This document shows, one piece after another, positions 16,555-24,643 of a DNA stretch of 64,000 nucleotides. The first letter of the stretch is position 1, and each line of letters opens with the position of its first letter. The notes beneath the pieces were generated by a model that was not told the origin of the DNA, searched no databases, and saw only the letters and a program-made list of their open reading frames with translations. The DNA is from Corynebacterium suedekumii (GTDB taxonomy: Bacteria; Actinomycetota; Actinomycetes; Mycobacteriales; Mycobacteriaceae), in NCBI RefSeq assembly GCF_030252185.1, contig NZ_CP126970.1, forward strand, positions 1,736,001 through 1,800,000. Reading direction: 5' to 3'. The translations under genes and the position numbers were made by a program.

Positions 16555-17312
16555 TGGACCCCAACTTCCACCTGGATGACACGTGGCTGGACACCTTCAC
16601 CAAACTCCGGATGACCGCCTTCGGTCAGACGGTCATCGATATCGCCAACAACGCCGACTATGACGAGTGGACCTTCTCCCAGAAGATCGCGTTCGCGTTG
16701 GACAAAGAGGTCACGGCCCGGGCGGAGCGTCGTGTTGAGAAACTACTCAAGGCATCCAGATCACCACACCCCGATGCCTGCGTAGAAGACATCGACTACC
16801 GACCAGATCGCAACCTCAGCCGTGAGTTAACGACACGGCTGGGCAGCTGTCAATGGGTGGCCAAGGCCAGCAACGTCATCATCCTGGGCAAGTCCTCCGT
16901 AGGCAAGACCTACCTCGCCCTGGCGCTGCTCAATGCGGCGTGCCGGCGTGACTACACCGCCCGGTTCTTCCGTACCGATGACCTGGCCGCGCAGCTGGCG
17001 GTGATGGATTATCACGATCCGAAGCGTCTGCAGTTCGTCACTCAGATCACCACCACGGATCTGCTGGTCTTGGATGATTTCCTCACCACCGCGATCAGCC
17101 CGGACACCGCGAACATGCTGTTCAATATCCTGTCCGCGCGGGAAGGCCGGGGATCGACGTTGGTGACCTCCCAGTTCAACCCGGAGGAGTGGTACACCTC
17201 CATGGCGGACAAGGTCGTCGCTGAGTCCCTGCTCAACCGTCTTGTCGGTGGGGCGGAGATCATCAGCCTGGACGGGCCGAACATGAGACTCTCACCGACC
17301 ATGGTCAGGTAA
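16551..17312 (+). CDS. istB: IS21 helper ATPase IstB
   Basis: 253 residues of the DnaC-like AAA+ family. Walker A GKSSVGKTYLA (about residues 115-125), Walker B LLVLDDFLTT, sensor region LVTSQFNPEEWY. IstB assembles on target DNA and activates IstA. The start overlaps the istA stop, with AAGGAGG upstream (GTG 16551 or ATG 16554). Intact. Confidence 0.92.
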   Translation: MMDPNFHLDDTWLDTFTKLRMTAFGQTVIDIANNADYDEWTFSQKIAFALDKEVTARAERRVEKLLKASRSPHPDACVEDIDYRPDRNLSRELTTRLGSCQWVAKASNVIILGKSSVGKTYLALALLNAACRRDYTARFFRTDDLAAQLAVMDYHDPKRLQFVTQITTTDLLVLDDFLTTAISPDTANMLFNILSAREGRGSTLVTSQFNPEEWYTSMADKVVAESLLNRLVGGAEIISLDGPNMRLSPTMVR

Positions 17313-17563
17313 CCCGCCGGACACCGAAGTGAGGATCGAGCACCGGGGTGAGCACCGCTTCACGATGCTCACCCCGGCGCTTCACTATCGTCACCACGCT
17401 GCTTCAAAATGCACGTTCGGAACAGCACCGCCGAGGACCCCGCCGAGGAGCTGCTGCGCCTGCGCAAAGAAGTCCAGCACCTGCGCTCGGAGACCCAGAA
17501 GCTCTCGACCGAACGCGATATCCTGCGCAAGGCCGCGAAGTATTTCGCGGGAGAGACGACCTG

Positions 17564-17791
17564 GTGATCCGCTTCCAGTTCGTTGACGACTACGCCACCA
17601 CCTACTCGGTGAAGCGGTTGTGCCACGTCCTTAATCTGAACCGCTCAAGCTTCTACAAGTGGCGGGACGGTGAGCTTGTCCGCAGGCAGCGCCGAAACGC
17701 CGATGAGACGCTGGTGGCCCAGATGCGGGACTACCACGAAGAATTCGACGCCACGATCGGGGTGCGCCGTATGACCGCTGAAATAAACGAC
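17564..17791 (+). pseudogene. IS3 OrfB (A1), N-terminal fragment
   Basis: Reads VIRFQFVDDYATTYSVKRL through RRMTAEIND and is then cut off. The frame runs a few codons into foreign DNA and stops at 17821. It is identical to the A2 orfB over this stretch except one residue (GEL versus GEP), so the copies are recent duplicates. Confidence 0.85.
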
Positions 17792-17886
17792 TGGGGTTAC
17801 CCTCTTGTCGTGGACACCTAAACTAGCGGGGCCACCGTGCCCTGCGGAAGGATGTTCACATGGGACAACGACGCCGATACACCGAG
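17792..17886 (+). mobile_element. Left-end fragment of another IS3-type element
   Basis: TGGGGTTACCCTCTTGTCGT then GGACACC looks like an IS3 terminus. 68 bases later a start MGQRRRYTE (ATG 17860) resembles the beginning of an OrfA. It is cut at 17886 by the left end of element A2. Confidence 0.6.
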
Positions 17887-17956
17887 GGGGCCGTCCCCTG
17901 TTTGGTGGACACGCTGACCCTGGCCCAGAATGGGCCGGAGAATGCGAGAAACCACC

Positions 17957-18268
17957 ATGCCGAAGAACACCTACACCGATGAGTTCAAAGCCGACGCGGT
18001 CCGACTCTACGAGGACACCACAGGCGCCTCGTTCTCGATGATCGCCACCGATCTCGGGATCAGTCGGGCGACGCTGAAAAACTGGGTCTACGCTGCCCGC
18101 AAGGCCCGTGGCGTCCAGTCGAGTCGCACCGCCGAGGACCCCGCCGAGGAGCTGCTGCGCCTGCGCGAAGAAGTCCAGCACCTGCGCTCGGAGACCCAGA
18201 AGCTCTCGACCGAACGCGATATCCTGCGCAAGGCCGCGAAGTATTTCGCGGGAGAGACGACCTGGTGA
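17957..18268 (+). CDS. IS3-family transposase OrfA (A2)
   Basis: 103 residues: MPKNTYTDEFKADAVRLYED, HTH SFSMIATDLGISRATLKNWV, coiled-coil HLRSETQKLSTERDILRKAA, ending AKYFAGETTW. Intact reference copy that shows what the IS21 split in A1. TGA overlaps the GTG of orfB. Confidence 0.9.
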   Translation: MPKNTYTDEFKADAVRLYEDTTGASFSMIATDLGISRATLKNWVYAARKARGVQSSRTAEDPAEELLRLREEVQHLRSETQKLSTERDILRKAAKYFAGETTW

Positions 18269-18870
18269 TCCGCTTCCAGTTCGTTGACGACTACGCCACC
18301 ACCTACTCGGTGAAGCGGTTGTGCCACGTCCTTAATCTGAACCGCTCAAGCTTCTACAAGTGGCGGGACGGTGAGCCTGTCCGCAGGCAGCGCCGAAACG
18401 CCGATGAGACGCTGGTGGCCCAGATGCGGGACTACCACGAAGAATTCGACGCCACGATCGGGGTGCGCCGTATGACCGCTGAAATAAACGACCACACAAA
18501 AGACCCGGTCAACCACAAACGCATCGAGCGGCTCATGCGCCAGCACCAGATCGTCGGGGTGAACCTGCGCAAGAAGAAGAGCACCACCATCCCGGACCAG
18601 GGCGCGAGGGTCTTCGACGACCTTGTCGGCCGGGACTTCACTGCCGAGGACTGCAATCAGCTCTATATCGGCGACATCACCTACTTGCCCTGCGGGAAAG
18701 GAGAATTCCTGTACCTGGCCACCGTCATCGACGTGCACTCCCGACGCTTGGTCGGCTACTCCATCGCTGACCACATGCGCACCAGTCTCGTTCAGGACGC
18801 GATGGAGGACGCGGCCCGGACAAGGGGCTCGATGGGCGGAGCGATTTTTCACAGCGACCACGGCAGCGTC

Positions 18871-20321
18871 GGCGGATTCAACTGGTCGTCGCAACACCTC
18901 GATGACATGGAGGTGTGTGATGCTACGTCGTCAGGCGGATGCGGATCGAGCGGTGCGACAACCGATGCGCTCTCCGGGGCGCCCGCCCCCGCGACGGGAG
19001 GTCGAGCGGGCATTCTGGGTACAGATCGCTGATGGGCTTACGAGCGAGGATGCCGCGGTTGCTGTTGGTGTGTCAGCACCGGTGGGTACGCGGTGGTTTC
19101 GCCATGCTGGAGGTATGCCTCCACTAGATCTTGCTCCAGCTGCTGGCCGTTATCTCTGCTTTGCTGAGCGTGAAGAGATCGCGCTGTTACACGTTCAAAA
19201 TGTCGGCGTCCGTGAGATCGCCCGACGACTCGGACGCGATCCCGGGACAGTCTCCCGGGAACTGCGGCGAAACGCCGCGACCCGTGCCGGGGAAGTGGAG
19301 TACCGGGCTTCCGTTGCGCAGTGGAAGGCCGAGTCTGCGGCCAAGCGGCCCAAACAAGCGAAACTGGTGACCAACACCGCGCTGCGTGACTATGTGCAAC
19401 AACGCCTTGAGGGCAGCGTCAGTCTGCCGGACGGGACGGTAGTTCAGGGGCCCGATGCACCGCGCTGGAAGGGACGAAACAAGCCACACCGAGAGGACCG
19501 TCAATGGGTCACGGGTTGGAGCCCGGAACAAATCTCGCACCGGCTGAAAGTTGATTTCCCTGATGATGGTGCCATGAGGATCAGCCACGAAGCGATTTAC
19601 CAGTCGCTGTTCATCCAGGGGCGCGGCGCACTCAAGCGCGAGCTCGTCACGTGTCTACGCACTGGTCGAGCGCTGCGGAAACCACGACGGCGTTCACGGA
19701 ACAAGCCACAAGGCCATGTCACAGACGATGTCGTCATCTCCGAGCGTCCCGCCGAAGCGGCGGACCGCGCGGTGCCTGGACATTGGGAGGGGGATCTGAT
19801 CATCGGCACACACCAGTCCGCGATCGGAACGCTCGTCGAGCGCAAGAGCCGCTCTGTGCTGCTGGTGCACCTGCCACGACTTGCAGGCTACGGGCAGCAG
19901 CCGCGAGTGAAAAACGGGCCGGCCTTGGCCGGCCACGGCGCGACCGCGATGGCTGATGCGCTCACCCGAGCAATCACGGATCTACCGCAGCAACTGCGTA
20001 AGACGTTGACCTGGGATCGAGGCAAGGAGTTGGCAGAGCATGCCAGATTCGCGTTCGAGACCGGCACCACGGTGTTTTTCGCTGATCCGCACTCGCCTTG
20101 GCAGCGGCCCACGAACGAAAACACCAATGGGCTGCTGCGACAGTACTTCCCCAAGGGCACCGACCTGTCGAGATGGGGTGCTGACGATCTCGCCGCGGTC
20201 GCGTACACGTTAAATAACCGGCCGAGGAAAGTGCTCAACTGGAAAACCCCAGCCGAGGTATTCACAGAGCAGCTACCATCGGCCCAAGAACCTGGTGTTG
20301 CGACCACCGATTGAATCCGCC
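18871..20321 (+). mobile_element. IS30-family element, copy 2 (1451 bp) with GTC duplication
   Basis: 28-bp ends: left GGCGGATTCAACTGGTCGTC then GCAACACC, right (reverse complement) GGCGGATTCAATCGGTGGTC then GCAACACC. The GTC at 18868-18870 is repeated at 20322-20324 and occurs once in the restored IS3 gene. Nearly identical to copy 3, diverged from copy 1. Confidence 0.92.
18920..20314 (+). CDS. IS30-family transposase (copy 2)
   Basis: 464 residues from MLRRQADADRAV. The HTH landmark REIARRLGRDPGTVSREL is at about residues 98-115. Catalytic motifs HWEGDLIIGTHQ (D), LTWDRGKEL (D) and NENTNGLLRQYFPKG (E) are all present. ATG 18920 is preferred to 18902 because GGAGGTG precedes it at proper spacing. 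Intact and probably active. Confidence 0.92.
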   Translation: MLRRQADADRAVRQPMRSPGRPPPRREVERAFWVQIADGLTSEDAAVAVGVSAPVGTRWFRHAGGMPPLDLAPAAGRYLCFAEREEIALLHVQNVGVREIARRLGRDPGTVSRELRRNAATRAGEVEYRASVAQWKAESAAKRPKQAKLVTNTALRDYVQQRLEGSVSLPDGTVVQGPDAPRWKGRNKPHREDRQWVTGWSPEQISHRLKVDFPDDGAMRISHEAIYQSLFIQGRGALKRELVTCLRTGRALRKPRRRSRNKPQGHVTDDVVISERPAEAADRAVPGHWEGDLIIGTHQSAIGTLVERKSRSVLLVHLPRLAGYGQQPRVKNGPALAGHGATAMADALTRAITDLPQQLRKTLTWDRGKELAEHARFAFETGTTVFFADPHSPWQRPTNENTNGLLRQYFPKGTDLSRWGADDLAAVAYTLNNRPRKVLNWKTPAEVFTEQLPSAQEPGVATTD

Positions 20322-20650
20322 GTCTACACCTCATCAGGGTTTCAGGACACCTGTCGGAGGCTGGGGATCCGCCAGTCGATGGGGCGGATTGGGTCGAGTG
20401 CGGATAATGCGATGGCGGAGTCTTTCAACGCTTCGCTGAAGCGGGAGACGCTGCAAGGTTCTGGTGGCTGGGCGTCGCCGGTTCAGTGTCGGCGGGAGGT
20501 GTTCCGGTGGATCACGAGATACAACACCCGTCGGCGGCACTCCGGGATCAGTTACCTGTCGCCGAGGGCTTTCGAAGACATGGCCTCGGCTGTTACCGTG
20601 GCGCCTGCTGCTTGATCAATCCCGCGTGTCCACTCAAGGGGGACACCCCC

Positions 20651-22055
20651 GTTCGGGATGGCACAACATGTAGGGGTCCTGGCCGGTACAAGATGAGAGT
20701 TACGACGCTTCCATCCAACCGAACCAGGACCCTACTGTGCAGCCTACTACTGGCAACCTCGTTGCCGACACCATCTGCCGTACCGCGGAAATCGGCCTGA
20801 CGATCACCGGTGCCGCCGACGCCGGAAACATCACCGTCATTGACGCCACACCGGTGGCCGTGAGCAACGCCTGTCCTGAATGTTCCCGACCCGGGAAGCT
20901 TCGCGACCACGTCCTTCGCCGTCTCGTCGATCTGCCGGTGGTCGGGTTCCCGACCCGTCTGCACGTCCGCGTGCCCCGCTTCACCTGTACGAATGCCTTC
21001 TGTGGCAGGAAGATCTTCCAGGCCACACTCAGCTGCGCCGATGACGGAGCGAAACTCACCCACCGGGTGACCCGCTGGATCCTCCAGCGCCTGGCGATAG
21101 ACCGGATGAGCGTGTCTGCCACCGCGAAAGCACTCGGCGTGGGTTGGGAGCTGGTCAATCAGGTCGCCCTCGAGGCCTGCCGCAAGCTTGCCTACGACGT
21201 TGGACGGGGTGCGCATCCTCGGGGTGGATGAGCACGTATGGAAGCACACCCGAAAGCCAGGTCAGCCATCCAGTCTGGTGACCATCCTCGTCGACCTCAC
21301 ACCCCTGGTCGACGGCCGTGGCCCTGCCCGACTGCTGGACATGCGCCCCGGCCGCAGTGCACAGGTGCTGCGCACCTGGCTGCAGGAACGCGACCCTGGC
21401 TTCCGGGAGCAGGTGCAGGTGGTGACCATGGACGGCTTCACCGGTTACGCCACCGCAGTCGATGAGGTGTTGCCGCAGGCGAGGAAGGTCATGGACCCCT
21501 TCCACGTGGTGCATCTGGCAGCCGACAAACTCACCGGCTGCCGGCAGCGGCTCCAACGGGAGACCTCCGGGCGGCGTGGGCGCAAGGACGATCCGTTGTA
21601 CAAGCACCGTCGCACGCTGTTGACCAGGACGAACTACCTCACCGAGCGGCAGAAACAACGCCTCGACCTGCTATGGGCCACCGACGATGAGTACGTGGCA
21701 CTCGAGGTCACCTGGATGCTCTCACAGGACATGATTGCGGCTTACGGGCATCCGCAGAAGTCGGAGGGCAAGAAGCTCATGAGCAGGGTGATCAACACCC
21801 TGCGCAAGGGCTTACCGAAAGGCTTGGAGGAGCTCGCCCAACTGGGACGGACCTTGTGGCGCCGGCGTGAGGACGTGCTCGCCTACTTCGACATTGGGGC
21901 GTCCAACGGTCCGGTCGAGGCGATCAACGGCCGGCTCGAGCACCTACGCGGCATCGCCCTGGGTTTCCGAAACCTCGACCACTACATCTTGCGGTCCCTG
22001 ATTCACTCTGGGCAGCTGCAGGCCAGGATCAACGCACTCTAAATCGTGAAGAGCC
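20651..22055 (+). mobile_element. ISL3-family element, copy 2, left end missing
   Basis: Matches copy 1 from its GGCACAACATGTAGGGG leader onward but lacks the GGCTC terminus on the left, where IS3 A2 ends. The right terminus (reverse complement GGCTCTTCACGATTTAGAGT) is intact at 22055. It interrupts a DDE transposase gene whose 3' part follows directly. Confidence 0.85.
20737..22042 (+). pseudogene. ISL3-family transposase, split by a +1 frame change (copy 2)
   Basis: Frame one (20737-21231): CPECSRPGKLRDHVLRRLVD, FTCTNAFCGRK, VTRWILQRLAIDRMSVSATA, up to CRKLAYD. Frame two (from 21188): LDGVRILGVDEHVWKH, TMDGFTGYATA, SNGPVEAINGRLEHLRG, ending ARINAL. The join is at about 21195-21205; compared with copy 1 about four hinge codons are also missing. 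The same +1 relation as copy 1, with different local bases. Confidence 0.85.
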
Positions 22056-22525
22056 AGTAAACGGCCGAATGCCAAGCTGCCCAATCTTGTGGTTGATATG
22101 GGGTACTCGGTGAAGACTGGGTTTTCCTCGCTGCTCTTGGACGAGGGCTATGCGCCTGTGGTGCGGTTCCCGAAGAATCGCCAGACGGTGTGGGCCAGCG
22201 ACAATCCCGACCCAGTGAACGGTGGACAGTCAGCAGGGCCACTCCAGATTGACGGAGTCTTCTACTGCCCTTCGGCGATCTCCCTCGTGAAGGGAAAGAA
22301 GCCCATCGGCCGACTCAACGATCTGCTGGCCGACAAGGACGGGTTTGACGCGCGTGATCGAGTGCTCAAGCAGTTGTTTCCATTGATGATGGGAACGAAC
22401 TCCCGCCCGCGCAAAGCTCGCGTATCCGCAGGACGTCCGTCCGCCTTCGAGGAACCGGAGGAAATGGACTGTTACAAGATCGAGCTTGTCTGTCCTGCTG
22501 TGCAAGGGAGGGTGAAGTGCCTGTT
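22056..22525 (+). pseudogene. Fragment of another DDE transposase
   Basis: From the ISL3 right end a coding frame reads SKRPNAKLPNLVVDMGYSV, GFSSLLLDEGYAPVVRFP, IDGVFYCPSAI and MDCYKIELVCPAVQGRVKC until the IS3 end at 22526. The style (DMGYS start of a catalytic core, Cys-containing tail) resembles actinobacterial IS4/IS1182-like transposases, though I cannot fix the family. Both ends are missing: the 5' part was removed at the ISL3 side, the 3' part by the inverted IS3 tail. Confidence 0.6.
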
Positions 22526-22854
22526 GGGGTGTCCCCCTTTGAGTGGACACGCGGGATTGATCAAGCAGCAGGCGCCACGGTAACAGCCGAGGCCATGTCT
22601 TCGAAAGCCCTCGGCGACAGGTAACTGATCCCGGAGTGCCGCCGACGGGTGTTGTATCTCGTGATCCACCGGAACACCTCCCGCCGACACTGAACCGGCG
22701 ACGCCCAGCCACCAGAACCTTGCAGCGTCTCCCGCTTCAGCGAAGCGTTGAAAGACTCCGCCATCGCATTATCCGCACTCGACCCAATCCGCCCCATCGA
22801 CTGGCGGATCCCCAGCCTCCGACAGGTGTCCTGAAACCCTGATGAGGTGTAGAC
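22526..22854 (-). pseudogene. IS3 OrfB tail (A-type), inverted copy
   Basis: On the minus strand this repeats 20322-20650: VYTSSGFQDTCRRLG through EDMASAVTVAPAA (stop at 22561) and the IS3 right terminus at 22526. It is joined to IS30 copy 3 exactly as the tail at 20322 is joined to copy 2. One base differs in an A run near the terminus. Confidence 0.88.
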
Positions 22855-24305
22855 GGCGGATTCAATCGGTGGTCGCAACACCAGGTTCTTGGGCCGATGG
22901 TAGCTGCTCTGTGAATACCTCGGCTGGGGTTTTCCAGTTGAGCACTTTCCTCGGCCGGTTATTTAACGTGTACGCGACCGCGGCGAGATCGTCAGCACCC
23001 CATCTCGACAGGTCGGTGCCCTTGGGGAAGTACTGTCGCAGCAGCCCATTGGTGTTTTCGTTCGTGGGCCGCTGCCAAGGCGAGTGCGGATCAGCGAAAA
23101 ACACCGTGGTGCCGGTCTCGAACGCGAATCTGGCATGCTCTGCCAACTCCTTGCCTCGATCCCAGGTCAACGTCTTACGCAGTTGCTGCGGTAGATCCGT
23201 GATTGCTCGGGTGAGCGCATCAGCCATCGCGGTCGCGCCGTGGCCGGCCAAGGCCGGCCCGTTTTTCACTCGCGGCTGCTGCCCGTAGCCTGCAAGTCGT
23301 GGCAGGTGCACCAGCAGCACAGAGCGGCTCTTGCGCTCGACGAGCGTTCCGATCGCGGACTGGTGTGTGCCGATGATCAGATCCCCCTCCCAATGTCCAG
23401 GCACCGCGCGGTCCGCCGCTTCGGCGGGACGCTCGGAGATGACGACATCGTCTGTGACATGGCCTTGTGGCTTGTTCCGTGAACGCCGTCGTGGTTTCCG
23501 CAGCGCTCGACCAGTGCGTAGACACGTGACGAGCTCGCGCTTGAGTGCGCCGCGCCCCTGGATGAACAGCGACTGGTAAATCGCTTCGTGGCTGATCCTC
23601 ATGGCACCATCATCAGGGAAATCAACTTTCAGCCGGTGCGAGATTTGTTCCGGGCTCCAACCCGTGACCCATTGACGGTCCTCTCGGTGTGGCTTGTTTC
23701 GTCCCTTCCAGCGCGGTGCATCGGGCCCCTGAACTACCGTCCCGTCCGGCAGACTGACGCTGCCCTCAAGGCGTTGTTGCACATAGTCACGCAGCGCGGT
23801 GTTGGTCACCAGTTTCGCTTGTTTGGGCCGCTTGGCCGCAGACTCGGCCTTCCACTGCGCAACGGAAGCCCGGTACTCCACTTCCCCGGCACGGGTCGCG
23901 GCGTTTCGCCGCAGTTCCCGGGAGACTGTCCCGGGATCGCGTCCGAGTCGTCGGGAGATCTCACGGACGCCGACATTTTGAACGTGTAACAGCGCGATCT
24001 CTTCACGCTCAGCAAAGCAGAGATAACGGCCAGCAGCTGGAGCAAGATCTAGTGGAGGCATACCTCCAGCATGGCGAAACCACCGCGTACCCACCGGTGC
24101 TGACACACCAACAGCAACCGCGGCATCCTCGCTCGTAAGCCCATCAGCGATCTGTACCCAGAATGCCCGCTCGACCTCCCGTCGCGGGGGCGGGCGCCCC
24201 GGAGAGCGCATCGGTTGTCGCACCGCTCGATCCGCATCCGCCTGACGACGTAGCATCACACACCTCCATGTCATCGAGGTGTTGCGACGACCAGTTGAAT
24301 CCGCC
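22855..24305 (-). mobile_element. IS30-family element, copy 3 (1451 bp), inverted
   Basis: Same length and ends as copy 2, opposite orientation. The triplet next to the right end is GTC (IS3 tail side), but the other flank is CAG/CTG at 24306 in unrelated DNA, so there is no target duplication. This copy was moved by recombination or duplication rather than fresh insertion. Confidence 0.9.
22862..24256 (-). CDS. IS30-family transposase (copy 3)
   Basis: 464 residues, identical to copy 2 by eye except REISRRLG instead of REIARRLG. All catalytic motifs are intact (HWEGDLIIGT, TWDRGKEL, NENTNGLL). Start chosen as in copy 2 (GGAGGTG before the ATG at 24256). Confidence 0.9.
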   Translation of the reverse strand: MLRRQADADRAVRQPMRSPGRPPPRREVERAFWVQIADGLTSEDAAVAVGVSAPVGTRWFRHAGGMPPLDLAPAAGRYLCFAEREEIALLHVQNVGVREISRRLGRDPGTVSRELRRNAATRAGEVEYRASVAQWKAESAAKRPKQAKLVTNTALRDYVQQRLEGSVSLPDGTVVQGPDAPRWKGRNKPHREDRQWVTGWSPEQISHRLKVDFPDDGAMRISHEAIYQSLFIQGRGALKRELVTCLRTGRALRKPRRRSRNKPQGHVTDDVVISERPAEAADRAVPGHWEGDLIIGTHQSAIGTLVERKSRSVLLVHLPRLAGYGQQPRVKNGPALAGHGATAMADALTRAITDLPQQLRKTLTWDRGKELAEHARFAFETGTTVFFADPHSPWQRPTNENTNGLLRQYFPKGTDLSRWGADDLAAVAYTLNNRPRKVLNWKTPAEVFTEQLPSAQEPGVATTD

Positions 24306-24472
24306 CTGTTTGTCTGAGGCGATTGCGTCTGGTATCTGAGTTGGAGCGCGGTTTGCGTCCGCTGAGGTGTCAGTTATCTTCCAGGGCGCGCTGATTGGGT
24401 CTCACCCGAGAGGGAATCGTGGCGTTATCTCCGGGACTTTTTTGATCCTGTCTCGGGACTCCAGGCGCCGAT

Positions 24473-24586
24473 CTATTGCCTCACCTCCGATTGAGAACCG
24501 CACCCCGCGTGCCGGCGCGCCCCGCTGGGGAGGAACCCGCGGCGGTCGACCGCCGTCATGGCGGTCCGGATCCGGTCGGCGTTCAT
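24473..24586 (-). pseudogene. Remnant of a protein-L-isoaspartate methyltransferase-like gene
   Basis: Starting at ATG 24586 the frame reads MNADRIRTAMTAVDRRGFLP then SGARRHAG, which looks like the N-terminus of actinobacterial Pcm proteins (AVDR-x-FLP), then loses similarity and stops at 24473. The remaining ~170 residues with the SAM-binding domain are gone, apparently lost when the IS block arrived. The 24306-24472 stretch next to it contains no gene that I can recognise. Confidence 0.5.
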
Positions 24587-24643
24587 GCTCCTGAGGGTAC
24601 GCCCCGTGATGTGCCAGGATGGGGGCAACGACAAGGACGCCTC

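Larger units (their letters stand above)
14762..17424 (+). mobile_element. IS21-family element (2663 bp) with 5-bp target duplication
   Basis: Ends TGTTAGGAAC on the left and TGTTCCGAAC (reverse complement) on the right. The pentamer GCACC is duplicated on both sides (14757-14761 and 17425-17429) and occurs once in the uninterrupted IS3 copy at about 18125. Further internal matches (TTTGAAGC) extend the inverted repeats. It carries istA and istB. Confidence 0.92.
14588..17567 (+). pseudogene. IS3 OrfA (A1) split by an IS21 insertion
   Basis: MPKNTYTDEFKADAVRLYED with the HTH continues to SSRT at 14761. It resumes after the IS21 at 17430 with AEDPAEELLRLRKEVQHLRS and ends AGETTW at 17567. Copy A2 shows the uninterrupted protein (104 aa) with SSRTAEDP intact. 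The coding exons are 14588-14761 and 17430-17567. Confidence 0.88.
14518..17791 (+). mobile_element. IS3-family element A1, interrupted by IS21 and truncated
   Basis: The left end GGGGCCGTCCCCTGTTTGGT then GGACACGCTG is identical to that of element A2 at 17887. It carries orfA split by an IS21 (14762-17424) and orfB only up to AEIND, where it is cut at 17791 by the start of another IS3-type end. The intact counterpart at 17887-18870 lets every junction be read exactly. Confidence 0.85.
18265..20615 (+). pseudogene. IS3 OrfB (A2), interrupted by IS30 at the second catalytic motif
   Basis: The 5' part (18265-18870) runs from VIRFQFVDDY through YIGDITYLPC (first D) to IFHSDHGSV (second D). After the IS30 it resumes at 20322 with VYTSSGFQDTCRRLG, SADNAMAESFNASLK (catalytic E) and NTRRRHSGISYLSP, and ends at 20615. 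Removing the IS30 and one GTC restores an open frame reading HSDHGSVYTSS, so the gene was intact before insertion. Confidence 0.9.
17887..20650 (+). mobile_element. IS3-family element A2 interrupted by IS30 copy 2
   Basis: Left end GGGGCCGTCCCCTGTTTGGT then GGACACGC and right end (reverse complement) GGGGGTGTCCCCCTTGAGTG then GACACGC form an imperfect inverted repeat of about 30 bp. It contains complete orfA and orfB, except that an IS30 element (18871-20321) sits in orfB with a clean GTC target duplication. The right end abuts ISL3 copy 2, which lacks its first ~45 bases. Confidence 0.88.
18871..24305. repeat. 1.78-kb inverted repeat (arms 18871-20650 and 22526-24305)
   Basis: Each arm is an IS30 element followed by the 329-bp tail of IS3 type A. 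The arms are inverted and enclose ISL3 copy 2 and the DDE transposase fragment (20651-22525). The arms differ by very few bases, so intramolecular recombination could flip the 1.9-kb centre. Confidence 0.9.

Noticed and set aside
22089..22583. Intact 164-residue gene
   Set aside because: It is a transposase fragment fused by chance to the antisense end of an IS3 tail.
24476..24643. N-terminal extension of the sugar dehydrogenase to 24476
   Set aside because: The extension runs antisense over the pcm remnant; the lipoprotein signal begins at ATG 24644.
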